A DNA stretch of 64,000 nucleotides, taken from the NCBI RefSeq assembly GCF_013170805.1, contig NZ_CP051293.1, positions 5,648,001 through 5,712,000 on the forward strand, in the 5' to 3' direction. Both the position numbers and the translations under genes were made by a program. Source of the DNA: Mesorhizobium sp. NZP2077 (GTDB lineage Bacteria > Pseudomonadota > Alphaproteobacteria > Rhizobiales > Rhizobiaceae). The notes beneath the pieces were generated by a model, which was not told where the DNA came from, searched no databases, and was given only the letters and a program-made list of their open reading frames with translations. This document shows, in pieces, positions 1 to 9,400 of this stretch. How positions within the stretch are numbered: position 1 is the first letter of the stretch; each line of letters begins with the position of its first letter.

Positions 1-281
1 ATGCGCGGGTGCTGATCAGCGTCTCCGGCGCCAAGGCGCGGGCGATATTGGCCAAGTTGTCGTCGATCGATCTGCACCCGGGGGCATTCCCCGTCAGCAC
101 AGCCGCAGCGACCTCGATGGATCATACCAGCGTTACGCTCTGGCGTGGCGATGATCGAGATGGATTGGCCGTGTTCAACCTTCTGGTGTTTGCGACTTTT
201 GCCGAGAGCCTGTGGCACACGATGCTCGACTCGGCCGCGGAATATGGTGTTGCTATCAGCCATTCCGAGGATTTGGCGTAG
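1..281 (+). CDS. soxG: Sarcosine oxidase gamma subunit-like protein, C-terminal part
   Basis: The reading frame is open from the left window edge (frame beginning at base 3) to the stop at 281, so only about the last 92 residues are visible. The pattern AKARAILAKLSSIDLHPGAF, then a T-x-x-D-H-T-S-V-T-L-W-R stretch, then FAESLWHTMLDSAAEYG, matches the C-terminal half of the gamma subunit of heterotetrameric sarcosine oxidase. That membrane-independent enzyme demethylates sarcosine to glycine and passes the one-carbon unit to tetrahydrofolate. A GcvT-domain protein follows on the same strand, which suits this context. The alpha, beta and delta genes would lie upstream, outside the window. The usual arginine of the family's R-S-F-A motif reads V-F-A-T-F-A here, so this could be a divergent member. 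Confidence 0.6.
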   Translation, partial: ARVLISVSGAKARAILAKLSSIDLHPGAFPVSTAAATSMDHTSVTLWRGDDRDGLAVFNLLVFATFAESLWHTMLDSAAEYGVAISHSEDLA

Positions 282-297
282 CGTTTGTGCGCGCCCT

Positions 298-443
298 TCC
301 TTCTCCCCTTGTGGGAGAAGGTGGATCGGCGCGCAGCGACGAGACGGATGAGGGGTGTTCCAGCGAAGTGAGACGTTGGCGTTCCCTGGAACACCCCTCA
401 TCCGTCGCCTTCGGCGACACCTTCTCCCACAGGGGGAGAAGGG
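298..443. repeat. Long palindromic intergenic repeat (RIME-like)
   Basis: Two arms face each other. The left arm (about 298-363) begins CCTTCTCCCCTTGTGGGAGA and ends with a GGATGAGGGGTGTTCCAG segment. The right arm (about 387-443) begins CTGGAACACCCCTCATCCGT and ends with a CTTCTCCCACAGGGGGAGAA segment. The arms would fold into a long hairpin, and each tip carries its own smaller hairpin. Mosaic palindromes of this kind are dispersed in Rhizobium and Mesorhizobium intergenic regions. It sits between the soxG-like gene and the DUF1989-GcvT gene and could form a transcript end or a stabilising structure. Assignment to a named family is from memory of the sequence style, not a search. Confidence 0.75.
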
Positions 444-549
444 GGAGCTTACATCACCTCCGCCTTGCCAAACTCAACTGCGCTGCTATTCTTGCTGCTA
501 AAATAATTTCACACACAGGCAAACTTGTTTCTCGAACCGCAAGGCTGAG

Positions 550-2919
550 ATGAGCCAGTCGCCCTACCCCACAGTCACAGCCGGACCGCCGCGCCCGAGC
601 CTCATCCTGAGGCCCGGCCAGATCGCGCTGCCGCCGGGCATGGAGCGCTATACGATCCAGGGCAATGGTGCGGTGCTGATCGAGGTCGAAGCCGGCGACA
701 CGATCACGGTGCGCAATGTCGAAGGCGGCCAGGCTTGCGAGCTGATGGCGTGGGACAGCAGCGGCGCGACTGACCCTGGCATCTTCGGTGAAAAATCCAA
801 CAGCAATGCCGCCGGCATCAAGGCACTGCTTGCTGAGGGCGACGACAGTCTCGGCGCGTTGCGGCGCGGCATTGCGCGCCGGCAGGTGCAGCTAGACCAG
901 GCCAAGGCTGTGCGCGTGTTCGGCGCCACCACGCCTGCCGGTACGGAACAGGCATTCACGGTCACGCGTGACGGCTCGATGGTCATCGCCGCGCCCGGCG
1001 GGCCGATGCTGGTCGACGGTCATGACACCGCAACGCCGCTCACCGTCATAGTGCGTCGCGCCACGATCCGCCTGAAAACAAAATCGCAGCTTGCCGATCC
1101 TCTTGCCGATCCGGTGCTCGACCTGCGCGTCCATTCGGCGACGGCGGAATCCTATTTCATCAAGGCCGGCGACTATCTGCAGATCATCGATGTCGACGGC
1201 CGCCAGTGCACCGACTTCCAGTGCTTTTCGGCGCGCAAGCTGGACAAGGGCCTCGACCATCCGCTCGACGTGACGACGACCCGCACGCTGATGGGATCGA
1301 GCTATCCGATGCCTGGCCTGCATTCGAAATATTACGACCAGGACATGGAACCGCTGGTCGAGGTGGTGCAGGACACATGCGGCCGGCACGACGCCTTTGC
1401 GCTCGCCTGTGCGGCGAAATATTACGACGACATCGGCTATCCCGGCCACACCAACTGCTCGGAGAATTTCAACGGCGCGCTGGCCGGCAAGGGCGTCAAT
1501 CCCCGCGCCGGCTGGATGGCAATCAACTTCTTCTTCAACACGGCGATCGACGCGCATGGCGTCATGGTCTCGGACGAGCCTTGGTCACGCGCCGGCGACT
1601 ATGTGCTGCTGCGAGCGCTGACCGACATCGTCTGCGTCTCCTCCGCCTGCCCTGACGACACGACGCCGGCCAATGGCTGGGATCTGACCGACATCCATGT
1701 GCGGACCTATTCCGGCCAGCACAAATTCTCGCGAGCGATCGCCAGACGCATGACGCCCGATTCGGAACCGAAAATGACCCGCGAGACCGCTTTTCATTCG
1801 AGCTTTGCCAAGCTCACCCGCAACTTCGCTGAGTACAGGGGCTACTGGCTGGCCAATTCCTTCGCCAAGGAAGGCCCCATCGCCGAATACTGGGCCTGCC
1901 GGCAGGACGCCGTGATCATGGACCTGTCGCCACTGCGCAAGTTCGAGGTGACCGGTCCCGACTCCGAAGCGCTGCTGCAGTACACGCTGACCCGCGATGT
2001 CAAAAAACTCGGCGTCGGCCAGGTCGTCTATTCCGCCATGTGCTACGAGCATGGCGGCATGATCGACGATGGTACGCTGCTGCGGCTCGGCAAGGACAAT
2101 TTCCGCTGGGTCGGCGGCGATGATCTGTCCGGCGAATGGCTGCGCGAAACCGCCAAGAAGCTCGGCCTCAACGTGCTGGTGCGCTCCTCGACCGACCAGG
2201 TGCACAATGTCGCCGTGCAGGGGCCGAAGAGCCGCGATATCCTGCGAGAAGTGATCTGGACCTCGCCGTTGCAGCCGTCGATCGACGAGCTCGAATGGTT
2301 CCGCTTCGCCGTCGCACGCATCGGCGGCGGCAACGGCATTCCGGTCGTCGTCTCGCGCACCGGCTACACCGGCGAGCTCGGTTACGAGATCTGGTGCCAT
2401 CCGCGTGACGCCGAAAAGGTGTTCGACGCCATCTGGGAGGCCGGGCAGCCGCATGGGCTGAAGCCGATGGGGCTGCAGGCGCTCGACATGCTGCGCATCG
2501 AGGCCGGGCTGATCTTCGCGGGCTATGAATTTTCCGACCAGACCGACCCGTTCGAGGCGGGGATCGGCTTCACCGTGCCGTTGAAGGGCAAGACCGATGA
2601 TTTCATCGGCCGTGAGGCCCTGATCCGGCGCAAGGAAAACCCGCAGAAAAAGCTGGTCGGGCTCGACATCGACAGCAATGTCGCGGTCGGCCATGGCGAC
2701 TGCGTGCATGTCGGCCGCGCCCAGATCGGCGTTGTCACGTCGGGCGTGCGTTCGCCGGTGCTGAACAAGAACATCGCGCTGGCACGGCTCGATGTCACCC
2801 ATGCGGCTATCGGCACGGAGGTCGAGATCGGCAAGCTCGACGGCCATGCCAAACGGCTGCCGGCGCGAGTCGTCGCCTTCGCCCATTACGACCCGCAGAA
2901 GACCAAGCCACGCTCCTGA
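550..2919 (+). CDS. DUF1989 domain fused to GcvT-type aminomethyltransferase
   Basis: A 789-residue protein. Residues about 20-410 have the DUF1989 (urea carboxylase-associated) pattern: GYPGHTNCSENFNGAL near 297, a N-x-F-F-N-T segment, a W-S-R-A-G-D-Y stretch, and CVSSACPDDTTPANGWDLTD near 358. Residues about 430-780 are a folate-dependent aminomethyltransferase like GcvT and the C-terminal part of dimethylglycine dehydrogenase, with GGMIDDGTLLRL, a S-R-T-G-Y-T-G-E-L-G-Y-E motif and the C-terminal barrel domain. DUF1989 proteins include carboxyguanidine deiminase subunits and urea carboxylase-associated proteins, so the fusion may release nitrogen while moving a one-carbon unit onto tetrahydrofolate. 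That function is inference. The ATG at 550 follows a weak AAGGCTGAG site. The APC permease downstream may import the substrate. Confidence 0.75.
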   Translation: MSQSPYPTVTAGPPRPSLILRPGQIALPPGMERYTIQGNGAVLIEVEAGDTITVRNVEGGQACELMAWDSSGATDPGIFGEKSNSNAAGIKALLAEGDDSLGALRRGIARRQVQLDQAKAVRVFGATTPAGTEQAFTVTRDGSMVIAAPGGPMLVDGHDTATPLTVIVRRATIRLKTKSQLADPLADPVLDLRVHSATAESYFIKAGDYLQIIDVDGRQCTDFQCFSARKLDKGLDHPLDVTTTRTLMGSSYPMPGLHSKYYDQDMEPLVEVVQDTCGRHDAFALACAAKYYDDIGYPGHTNCSENFNGALAGKGVNPRAGWMAINFFFNTAIDAHGVMVSDEPWSRAGDYVLLRALTDIVCVSSACPDDTTPANGWDLTDIHVRTYSGQHKFSRAIARRMTPDSEPKMTRETAFHSSFAKLTRNFAEYRGYWLANSFAKEGPIAEYWACRQDAVIMDLSPLRKFEVTGPDSEALLQYTLTRDVKKLGVGQVVYSAMCYEHGGMIDDGTLLRLGKDNFRWVGGDDLSGEWLRETAKKLGLNVLVRSSTDQVHNVAVQGPKSRDILREVIWTSPLQPSIDELEWFRFAVARIGGGNGIPVVVSRTGYTGELGYEIWCHPRDAEKVFDAIWEAGQPHGLKPMGLQALDMLRIEAGLIFAGYEFSDQTDPFEAGIGFTVPLKGKTDDFIGREALIRRKENPQKKLVGLDIDSNVAVGHGDCVHVGRAQIGVVTSGVRSPVLNKNIALARLDVTHAAIGTEVEIGKLDGHAKRLPARVVAFAHYDPQKTKPRS

Positions 2920-3018
2920 GCGCTGCCTTCCGAACAGGCAGAACCGTACATCAGCAGCGCTGTGGGGAGTATTGTTGCGTACGCGCGCAAGCGTGATGGG
3001 CACGGTTTCACAAAACGC

Positions 3019-3047
3019 TTGACGTGAAAGCGCGCCGGATCAATCTT
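3019..3047 (+). promoter_or_regulatory. Possible promoter of the APC permease gene
   Basis: The 252-base gap before the permease contains TTGACG at 3019 and, 17 bases later, AATCTT at 3042, followed by an A-rich run near 3056. Spacing is good but the -10 match is poor. The gap suggests the permease can be transcribed separately from the DUF1989-GcvT gene. Confidence 0.3.
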
Positions 3048-3171
3048 CACTCTTAAGAAAAAAATACGACTGAGTGGAAACACACCGGTTGTGATCATTG
3101 GCCGGGGAGCAAGCTTCGCAAAGCCGAGGCATCGCCGGCGGGGAACACTTACAAAAGGGGAAGTCACTGAC

Positions 3172-4881
3172 ATGAGCACCATAAGCACGGCCCTGGAGCA
3201 GCCTGCCGAAAGCAAGCTGCTCAGGCATATCGACTGGCGCGGCGCCTTCTGGGTGGCAAGCGGCGTTCCGGCGCTGGTTCTGTTTTCGATCGGCGGGATC
3301 GCCGGCACGACGGGAACGCTGGCCTTCCTGATCTGGACGGTGTCCATGATCATGGGCTTCCTGCAATCCTTCACTTATGCCGAGATCGCCGGCCTGTTCC
3401 CGAACAAGTCGGGCGGCGCCTCGATCTATGGCGCCACGGCCTGGCTGCGCTATTCCAAGTTCATCGCGCCGCTGTCGGTGTGGTGCAACTGGTTCGCCTG
3501 GTCGCCGGTGCTGTCGCTCGGCTGCTCCATCGCCGCCGCCTATATCCTCAACGCGCTGGCGCCAGTGCCGCTGTTCACCGCAACCTCGGCCGAGGTCGTT
3601 GCCTATATCGCGGCGCATGCCGGAACGGCGCCCGCCGACGCGATCACCGCGGTGACTTCAGCCGCAACGCCGGCAATCCGCAACTGGACGCTGTACGGTC
3701 ACACGCTGGGTCCGGTCTCCTTCACCTTCAATGCGACCTTCTTCATCGGCGCGGTGCTGATGCTGATCATCTTCTCGATCCAGCATCGCGGCATCCTCGG
3801 CACCGCCAACGTGCAGAAGTACATCGGCCTGCTGGTCATCATCCCGATGCTGATCGTCGGCGTCGTGCCGATCGTCACCGGCCAGATCAACTGGGCGAAC
3901 TTCTCGCCGCTGGTGCCGCTGGCCACCGCCTATGCCCCCGACCCCGGCACCTGGAACATCGCCGGCTGGACGCTGGTGCTCGGCGGCATGTTCATTGCCG
4001 CCTGGTCGACCTACGGCTTTGAAACCGCCGTCTGCTACACATCCGAGTTCAAGAACCCGGGCACCGACACCTTCAAGGCCATCTTCTATTCCGGCTTGCT
4101 CTGCATGCTCTTGTTCATCCTGGTGCCCTTCACCTTTCAGGGCGTGCTGGGCCTGAACGGCATGCTGGCGACACCGATCGTCGACGGCTCTGGCGTTGCC
4201 GACGCTCTGGCCGGCATGGTCGGTGGGGGCGCGCTGATCCACAGCCTGCTGGTCATGCTGATGATCCTGGCGCTGGTGCTCTGCATCATGACCGCCATGG
4301 CCGGTTCCTCACGCACGCTCTATCAGGGTTCCGTGGATGGCTGGCTGCCGCGCTATCTCAGCCACGTCAACGAGCATGGCGCGCCGACGCGGGCGATGTG
4401 GACCGATCTCGTCTTCAACCTGATCGTGCTGGCGATCGCCTCGGCCGACGCGACGAGCTTCTTCTTCATCCTCGCCGTGTCGAACTGCGGCTACATCATC
4501 TTCAACTTCCTCAACCTCAATGCCGGCTGGATCCACCGCATCGACAACGGCCATATCGCTCGGCCCTGGAAGGCGCCGAGCTGGCTCTTGGGCATCGGAG
4601 CGATCTTCGCCTATGTCAATGCGATCTTCATGGGCGCCGGCGCCAAGGTGTGGAACCCGATGGCGCTGTGGGCCGGCCTGATCACCGCGGCGCTGATCAT
4701 CCCGGTGTTCTGCTTCCGTCACTACATCCAGGACAAGGGCAAGTTCCCCGACCACATGCTGGCCGACCTCGGCATGACGGGAGCCGACCTCGCGGTCAAG
4801 AAAGCGGGAATGCTGCCTTACCTGACGCTGGTTGCCGGTGTTGTGGTGATGCTGCTCGCCAACTGGTTCTTCGCCATCTGA
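3172..4881 (+). CDS. APC-superfamily amino acid/amine permease
   Basis: A 569-residue inner-membrane protein with about 12 hydrophobic helices. The first-helix region ALVLFSIGGIAGTTGTLAFL and the following FTYAEIAGLFPNKSGGASIY carry the APC hallmarks (glycine-rich unwound helix 1; E-x-A-x-x-x-P-x-x-G-G in helix 2-3). The start at 3172 is chosen because AAAGGGGA lies just upstream; the open frame extends further left without a better site. A strong hairpin terminator follows. Position after a folate-linked methylamine-type gene suggests an N-methylated amine, betaine-derived amino acid or guanidino compound as substrate, but the family does not allow a firm call. Confidence 0.8.
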   Translation: MSTISTALEQPAESKLLRHIDWRGAFWVASGVPALVLFSIGGIAGTTGTLAFLIWTVSMIMGFLQSFTYAEIAGLFPNKSGGASIYGATAWLRYSKFIAPLSVWCNWFAWSPVLSLGCSIAAAYILNALAPVPLFTATSAEVVAYIAAHAGTAPADAITAVTSAATPAIRNWTLYGHTLGPVSFTFNATFFIGAVLMLIIFSIQHRGILGTANVQKYIGLLVIIPMLIVGVVPIVTGQINWANFSPLVPLATAYAPDPGTWNIAGWTLVLGGMFIAAWSTYGFETAVCYTSEFKNPGTDTFKAIFYSGLLCMLLFILVPFTFQGVLGLNGMLATPIVDGSGVADALAGMVGGGALIHSLLVMLMILALVLCIMTAMAGSSRTLYQGSVDGWLPRYLSHVNEHGAPTRAMWTDLVFNLIVLAIASADATSFFFILAVSNCGYIIFNFLNLNAGWIHRIDNGHIARPWKAPSWLLGIGAIFAYVNAIFMGAGAKVWNPMALWAGLITAALIIPVFCFRHYIQDKGKFPDHMLADLGMTGADLAVKKAGMLPYLTLVAGVVVMLLANWFFAI

Positions 4882-4901
4882 CGACTAAGCGCAAAAGAAA
4901 T

Positions 4902-4927
4902 GGGCGCGCCTCGGCGCGCCCGTTTGT
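4902..4927 (+). terminator. Intrinsic terminator after the APC permease
   Basis: GGGCGCGCC, a two-base loop, GGCGCGCCC and then GTTTGTCTT. A strong GC stem sits between two convergent genes and may serve the monooxygenase gene on the other strand as well. Confidence 0.75.
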
Positions 4928-4941
4928 CTTCACGATGAGCC

Positions 4942-6297
4942 TCAGCCGGCCTTGCGGATCGTCTCTTTCGCATCGTCGAAGAATCGGTTGGGCGGCCGCT
5001 TCAGGCCGAGATTCTCGCGCAAGGTCGTTCCCTCATATTCGCGCCTGAAGAGCCCTCGCCGCTGCAGTTCAGGCACCACCTTCTCGGCGAAATCGTCGAG
5101 CCCGGCGGGCAGATAGGGAAACATGATGTTGAAGCCGTCCGATCCCTCAGTCACCAGCCAATCCTCCATCTCGTCGGCAATGGTTTGCGGCGTGCCGACG
5201 AAAGCGAGGCCGGAATAGCCGCCCAGTCGCTGGGCAAGCTGGCGCACCGTCAGGTTTTCGTTCCGCGCCAGTTCAATGACCCGCTCGCGGCTGCTCTTCG
5301 AGGCATTGGTCTCCGGTATCTCCGGCATGGCCGCGTCGGGATCAAAGGCCGACGCGTCATGCCCAAGCGCGATCGACAACGAGGCAATGCCGCTCTCGTA
5401 GTAGACGAGGCTGTCGAGCTTCGCCCGCTTGGCCTTTGCCTCCTCGATGCTGTCGCCGACGATGACAAAAGCACCAGGCAGGATCTTGATATCGTCGCGC
5501 GAGCGGCCGAGTTTCTGGGCTCGGCCCTTGATGTCGGCAAAGAAGCGTTGGCCGGCGGCAAGATCGCCATGGGCGGCGAAAATCACCTCGGCCGTCTCGG
5601 CGGCCAGTTGCCGCCCCGCTTCCGAGGCGCCGGCCTGGACGATGACCGGCCAGCCCTGCACCGGCCGCGCAATGTTGAGCGGGCCGCGCACGGAGAGGTG
5701 TTCACCTTTATGGTCAAGCACATGCAGTTTGGCGGGGTCGAAATAGAGACCGCTTTCGGCGTCGCGGATGAAGGCATCGTCGGTAAAACTGTCCCACAGG
5801 CCGGTCACGACATCGTAGAATTCCCGCGCCCGGTGGTAGCGCTCGTCATGCTCGACATGCTCGTCGAGACCGAAGTTCAGCGCGGCATCAGGGTTGGACG
5901 TGGTGACGATGTTCCAGCCGGCACGACCGCCGCTGATGTGGTCGAGCGACGCGAAGCGGCGGGCTATGTGATAGGGCGCGTCAAAGGTCGTCGATGCGGT
6001 GGCGATCAGCCCGATATGGTCGGTGACGGCAGCAAGCGCCGACAGCAGCGTGAACGGCTCGAACGAAGTCACCGTGTGGCTGCGCCGCAGCGCCTCGATC
6101 GGCATGTTGAGCACGGCCAGATGGTCGGCCATGAAGAAGGCGTCGAACTTTGCCGCCTCCAGCGTCTGCGCGAAGCGCTTCAGATGCGCGAAGTTGAAGT
6201 TGGCGTCGGGATAGGCGCCGGGATAGCGCCAGGCGCCGGTGTGCAAGCTGACCGGGCGCATGAAGGCACCAAGCCGCAATTGCCGTTTTTCTGCCAT
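4942..6297 (-). CDS. LLM-class FMNH2-dependent monooxygenase (NtaA/SnaA/DszA family)
   Basis: A 451-residue (alpha/beta)8-barrel monooxygenase. The N terminus LRLGAFMRPVSLHTGAWRYP, then FDAFFMADHLAVLN, GRAGWNIVTTSNPDAALNFG and HDERYHRAREFYDVV are typical of nitrilotriacetate monooxygenase component A and its relatives. These take reduced FMN from a separate reductase and oxidise amines, sulfonates or thioethers. The start is placed at the ATG for MAEKRQLRLG; an in-frame upstream start at 6336 would add 13 residues unlike the family. No flavin reductase gene is adjacent. The substrate cannot be read from sequence; an aminocarboxylate or amine would fit the neighbours. Confidence 0.8.
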   Translation of the reverse strand: MAEKRQLRLGAFMRPVSLHTGAWRYPGAYPDANFNFAHLKRFAQTLEAAKFDAFFMADHLAVLNMPIEALRRSHTVTSFEPFTLLSALAAVTDHIGLIATASTTFDAPYHIARRFASLDHISGGRAGWNIVTTSNPDAALNFGLDEHVEHDERYHRAREFYDVVTGLWDSFTDDAFIRDAESGLYFDPAKLHVLDHKGEHLSVRGPLNIARPVQGWPVIVQAGASEAGRQLAAETAEVIFAAHGDLAAGQRFFADIKGRAQKLGRSRDDIKILPGAFVIVGDSIEEAKAKRAKLDSLVYYESGIASLSIALGHDASAFDPDAAMPEIPETNASKSSRERVIELARNENLTVRQLAQRLGGYSGLAFVGTPQTIADEMEDWLVTEGSDGFNIMFPYLPAGLDDFAEKVVPELQRRGLFRREYEGTTLRENLGLKRPPNRFFDDAKETIRKAG

Positions 6298-6350
6298 GGG
6301 AAGACACCCTGATGAGGACGAGCGTTGCCGCTCCATAATGACGCAGGATG

Positions 6351-6474
6351 GGACCGCTTTGCGGTCCTGGGAAGGAATTCTGTTTTGCAGAATCCGCTCC
6401 AGGGAGCATTTTCATCGGCGTGACGGACCAGCCGTCACACGGCATCATCCGCCATCGCCGACGGCGGATGATGC
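6351..6474. repeat. Run of four adjacent hairpins
   Basis: Four inverted repeats occur in 124 bases between the monooxygenase start and the RND gene stop: GGACCGC/GCGGTCC (6351-6367), ATTCTG/CAGAAT (6377-6393), GTGACGG/CCGTCAC (6420-6438) and GCATCATCCGCC/GGCGGATGATGC (6442-6474). The last has perfect 12-base arms and lies 13 bases from the efflux gene's stop, so it could end that leftward operon. The others lie in what would be the 5' leader or promoter of the monooxygenase gene. Confidence 0.6.
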
Positions 6475-6486
6475 GATGGAACCGCT

Positions 6487-9400
6487 CTATTCCGCGGCCA
6501 AGGCCAGCTGCGGCCTCTCGGTGGCCAGTTCTGGTTCGGGCGCCTGCTCGCTGTTCACTGTCTTCTTGGGCTCGCGGCCGAAGAACAGGGCATAGCCCGC
6601 CGGCAGGACGAGAATGGTCAGCACGGTGGCGACCACGATGCCGCCCATCATGGCGTAGGCGAGCGGCCCCCAGAACACGGCGCGCGAGATCGGGATCAGC
6701 GCCAGCACCGCCGTCATCGCCGTCAGCACAATCGGCCGGAAACGACGGACAGCGGAGCCGATGATCGCTTCGGAGCGGTCCATGCCTCTCGCAATGTCCT
6801 GGTCGATCTGGTCGACCAGGATGATCGAGTTGCGCATGATGATGCCGAGCAGCGCGATGACGCCGAGGATGGCAACGAAGCCGAACGGCGCGCCGCTGAT
6901 CAGCAATGCCGCGGCAGCGCCGATGATGCCGAGCGGACCGGTGGCCAGCACCAACATCGCCTTGCCGAAATTCTGCAGCTGGATCATCAGCAGCACGACG
7001 ATGATGGCCAGCATGATCGGCGCCTTGGCGGCGATCGAAGCCTGGCTTTCAGCCGAATCCTCGGCGCCGCCCTGGATCTCGATCTTGTAGCCGGGCGCCA
7101 GGCCGTCGCGCAGGCCCTGCATGTCCTTGTACATCTTGGTGACGACGTCGTTGGACTGCACGCCGTCGGGCAGCGTGGCGCGTACGCTGATGGTCGGCAG
7201 GCGGTCACGGCGCCACTCGATGCCTTGATCGAGCACCGGCACGACCTTGGCCACCTGCGACAGCGGCACGAAGCCGCCGAAATCAGTCGGGATATAGACC
7301 GAGTCGACCGAGGACAGCAGGCTGCGGCTGGCGTCCGGCTCGCGAGCGACGATGGAGACCGTCTCCTCGCCGTCGCGGAAGTCATCGAGCGGCGCACCGG
7401 ACATCGATGCCTGCAGCATCTGGCGGATGCGCTGCGAGGTGACGCCGAGCGCACGGGCACGATCCTGGTCGATCACCAGCTTCATAGCCGGGACGGGTTC
7501 GAGCCAATCGTCATGGACGGCGCCCAGCAGCGGATCCTCGCGGAACTTCGCCTTCACCTGATCGGCGATGCGGCGCACCTCCTGGCGATCCGGGCCCATG
7601 ACGCGCATCTGCACCGGCCAGCCGGTCGGCGGGCCGAGGAACAGGCGGTCAACCTTGCCGCGGATCGAGGGGAAGTCTTCTGCCAGCACGGTGCGCAGCT
7701 TGACGATCAGGCGCTCGCGCGCCGGCTCGTCATTGGCCATCACCAGCATCTGGGCGAAGTTCGGGTTGGCGAGCTGCTGGTCGAGCGGCAGGAAGAAACG
7801 GGGCGCGCCTTCGCCGATATAGGTGGCGATGAAGCGCTTGTCCTTGTCGTCCATCATCTTGGCTTCAAGCGCCTTGGCCTGCACCTCGACCTCCTTGATG
7901 CTGGTGCCTTCCGGCAGCCAGAGGTCGACGAGGATTTCCGGCCGCGACGATTGCGGGAAGAAGTTCTGCGGGATGAACTGGAATGCCCACAGGCTGGTGC
8001 CGAAAGTCACCAGCGTCATCACCAGGACGATGATGCGATGGCGCACCGCCCAGCCGACGGTCGAACGAAGCCGGCGGTAGAAGCGCGTATCGAAGGCATC
8101 GTGATGGCTGCCGGCATGCTTGCGCTGCTTGAGGATCATGTAGCCGAGCCACGGCGTGAAATAGACCGCGACGAACCATGACACGATCAGCGCGATGCCG
8201 ACGACATAGAATAAAGTGCGCACATATTCACCGGCCGTCGAGGCGGCGAAGCCGACCGGGATGAAGCCGGCGGTGGTGATCAGCGTGCCGGTCAGCATCG
8301 GGAAGGCGGTCGAGGAATAGGCGAAGCTCGCGGCCTCGATCTTGACCAGCCCCTCCTCCAGCTTGCGCTCCATCATCTCGACGACGATCATGGCGTCGTC
8401 GACAAGCAGGCCGAGCGCGATGATCAGGGCGCCCAGCGAAATGCGCTGCAGGTCGATGCCGAGCTCGTACATTATGGCGAAAGTGGCTGCCAGAACCAGC
8501 GGAATGGCGATGGCGATGACCAGGCCCGAACGCCAGCCGATCGACAGGAAAGAGACGACAAGCACGATCAGCAGCGCTTCACCGAGCGCATGCATGAATT
8601 CGGCGACCGCATCCGTGACGACGCCCGGCTGGTCGGAAATCTGGTCGACCGACACGCCATAAGGCAGCGCCTCCTCGAAGCGCTTGTAGGTCGCCTCTAC
8701 ATCCTTGCCGACATCGGTGACCTTGAAGCCCTTGGCCATGACGACGCCAAGCTGCACGCTGTCATGACCGTTGAAACGGTATTTGCGCTGGAAGGGATCT
8801 TCGAGCCCCGATGTCACCGTGGCGATGTCGCCGAGCCGGGTGACCTGTCCGCCGGCGCGCAAGCGCAATTCCCTGATATCGGCGGCCTTGGTGACGTCGC
8901 CTTCGACCGAGATGCGCACCGAATTCACACCGGTGTCGACGGACCCGGCCGGATCGACATTGTTCTGGCCCTTGATCGCGTTCTGCAGGTCGGTCAGCGT
9001 CAGGCCGCGCTCGGCCAGCGCCTTGGACGAAACGTCGATATAGAGTTTTTCCGGCTGGTCGCCGATGATGACCGCCTTCTCGACGCCTGATGTCGTCAAC
9101 AGCATGTCACGCGCCTGGATGGCGAACTTCTTCAGCTCGGGATAGGAGAAACCGTCGCCGCTGATCGAATGCAGCGTGATGAAGGTGTCGCCGAACTCGT
9201 CGTTGAAGTACGGGCCGAGCAGGCCTTGCGGCAGGTCACCAGATATGTCGCCGACCTTCTTGCGCACCTGATAGAAGGCGTCCGTCACCTCGGCGGCGTT
9301 GGTGTCGCCCTTGATCTGCACGGTGATGATGGCGCTGCCGGCGCGGGTGAAGGAGCGCACGAAGTCGAGGTGCGGCGTTTCCTGCAGCTTGCGCTCGATC

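Noticed and set aside
1585..3003. Long open frame on the minus strand across the DUF1989-GcvT gene
   Set aside because: It mirrors the codon pattern of the real gene in GC-rich DNA, has no recognisable domain and no ribosome site.
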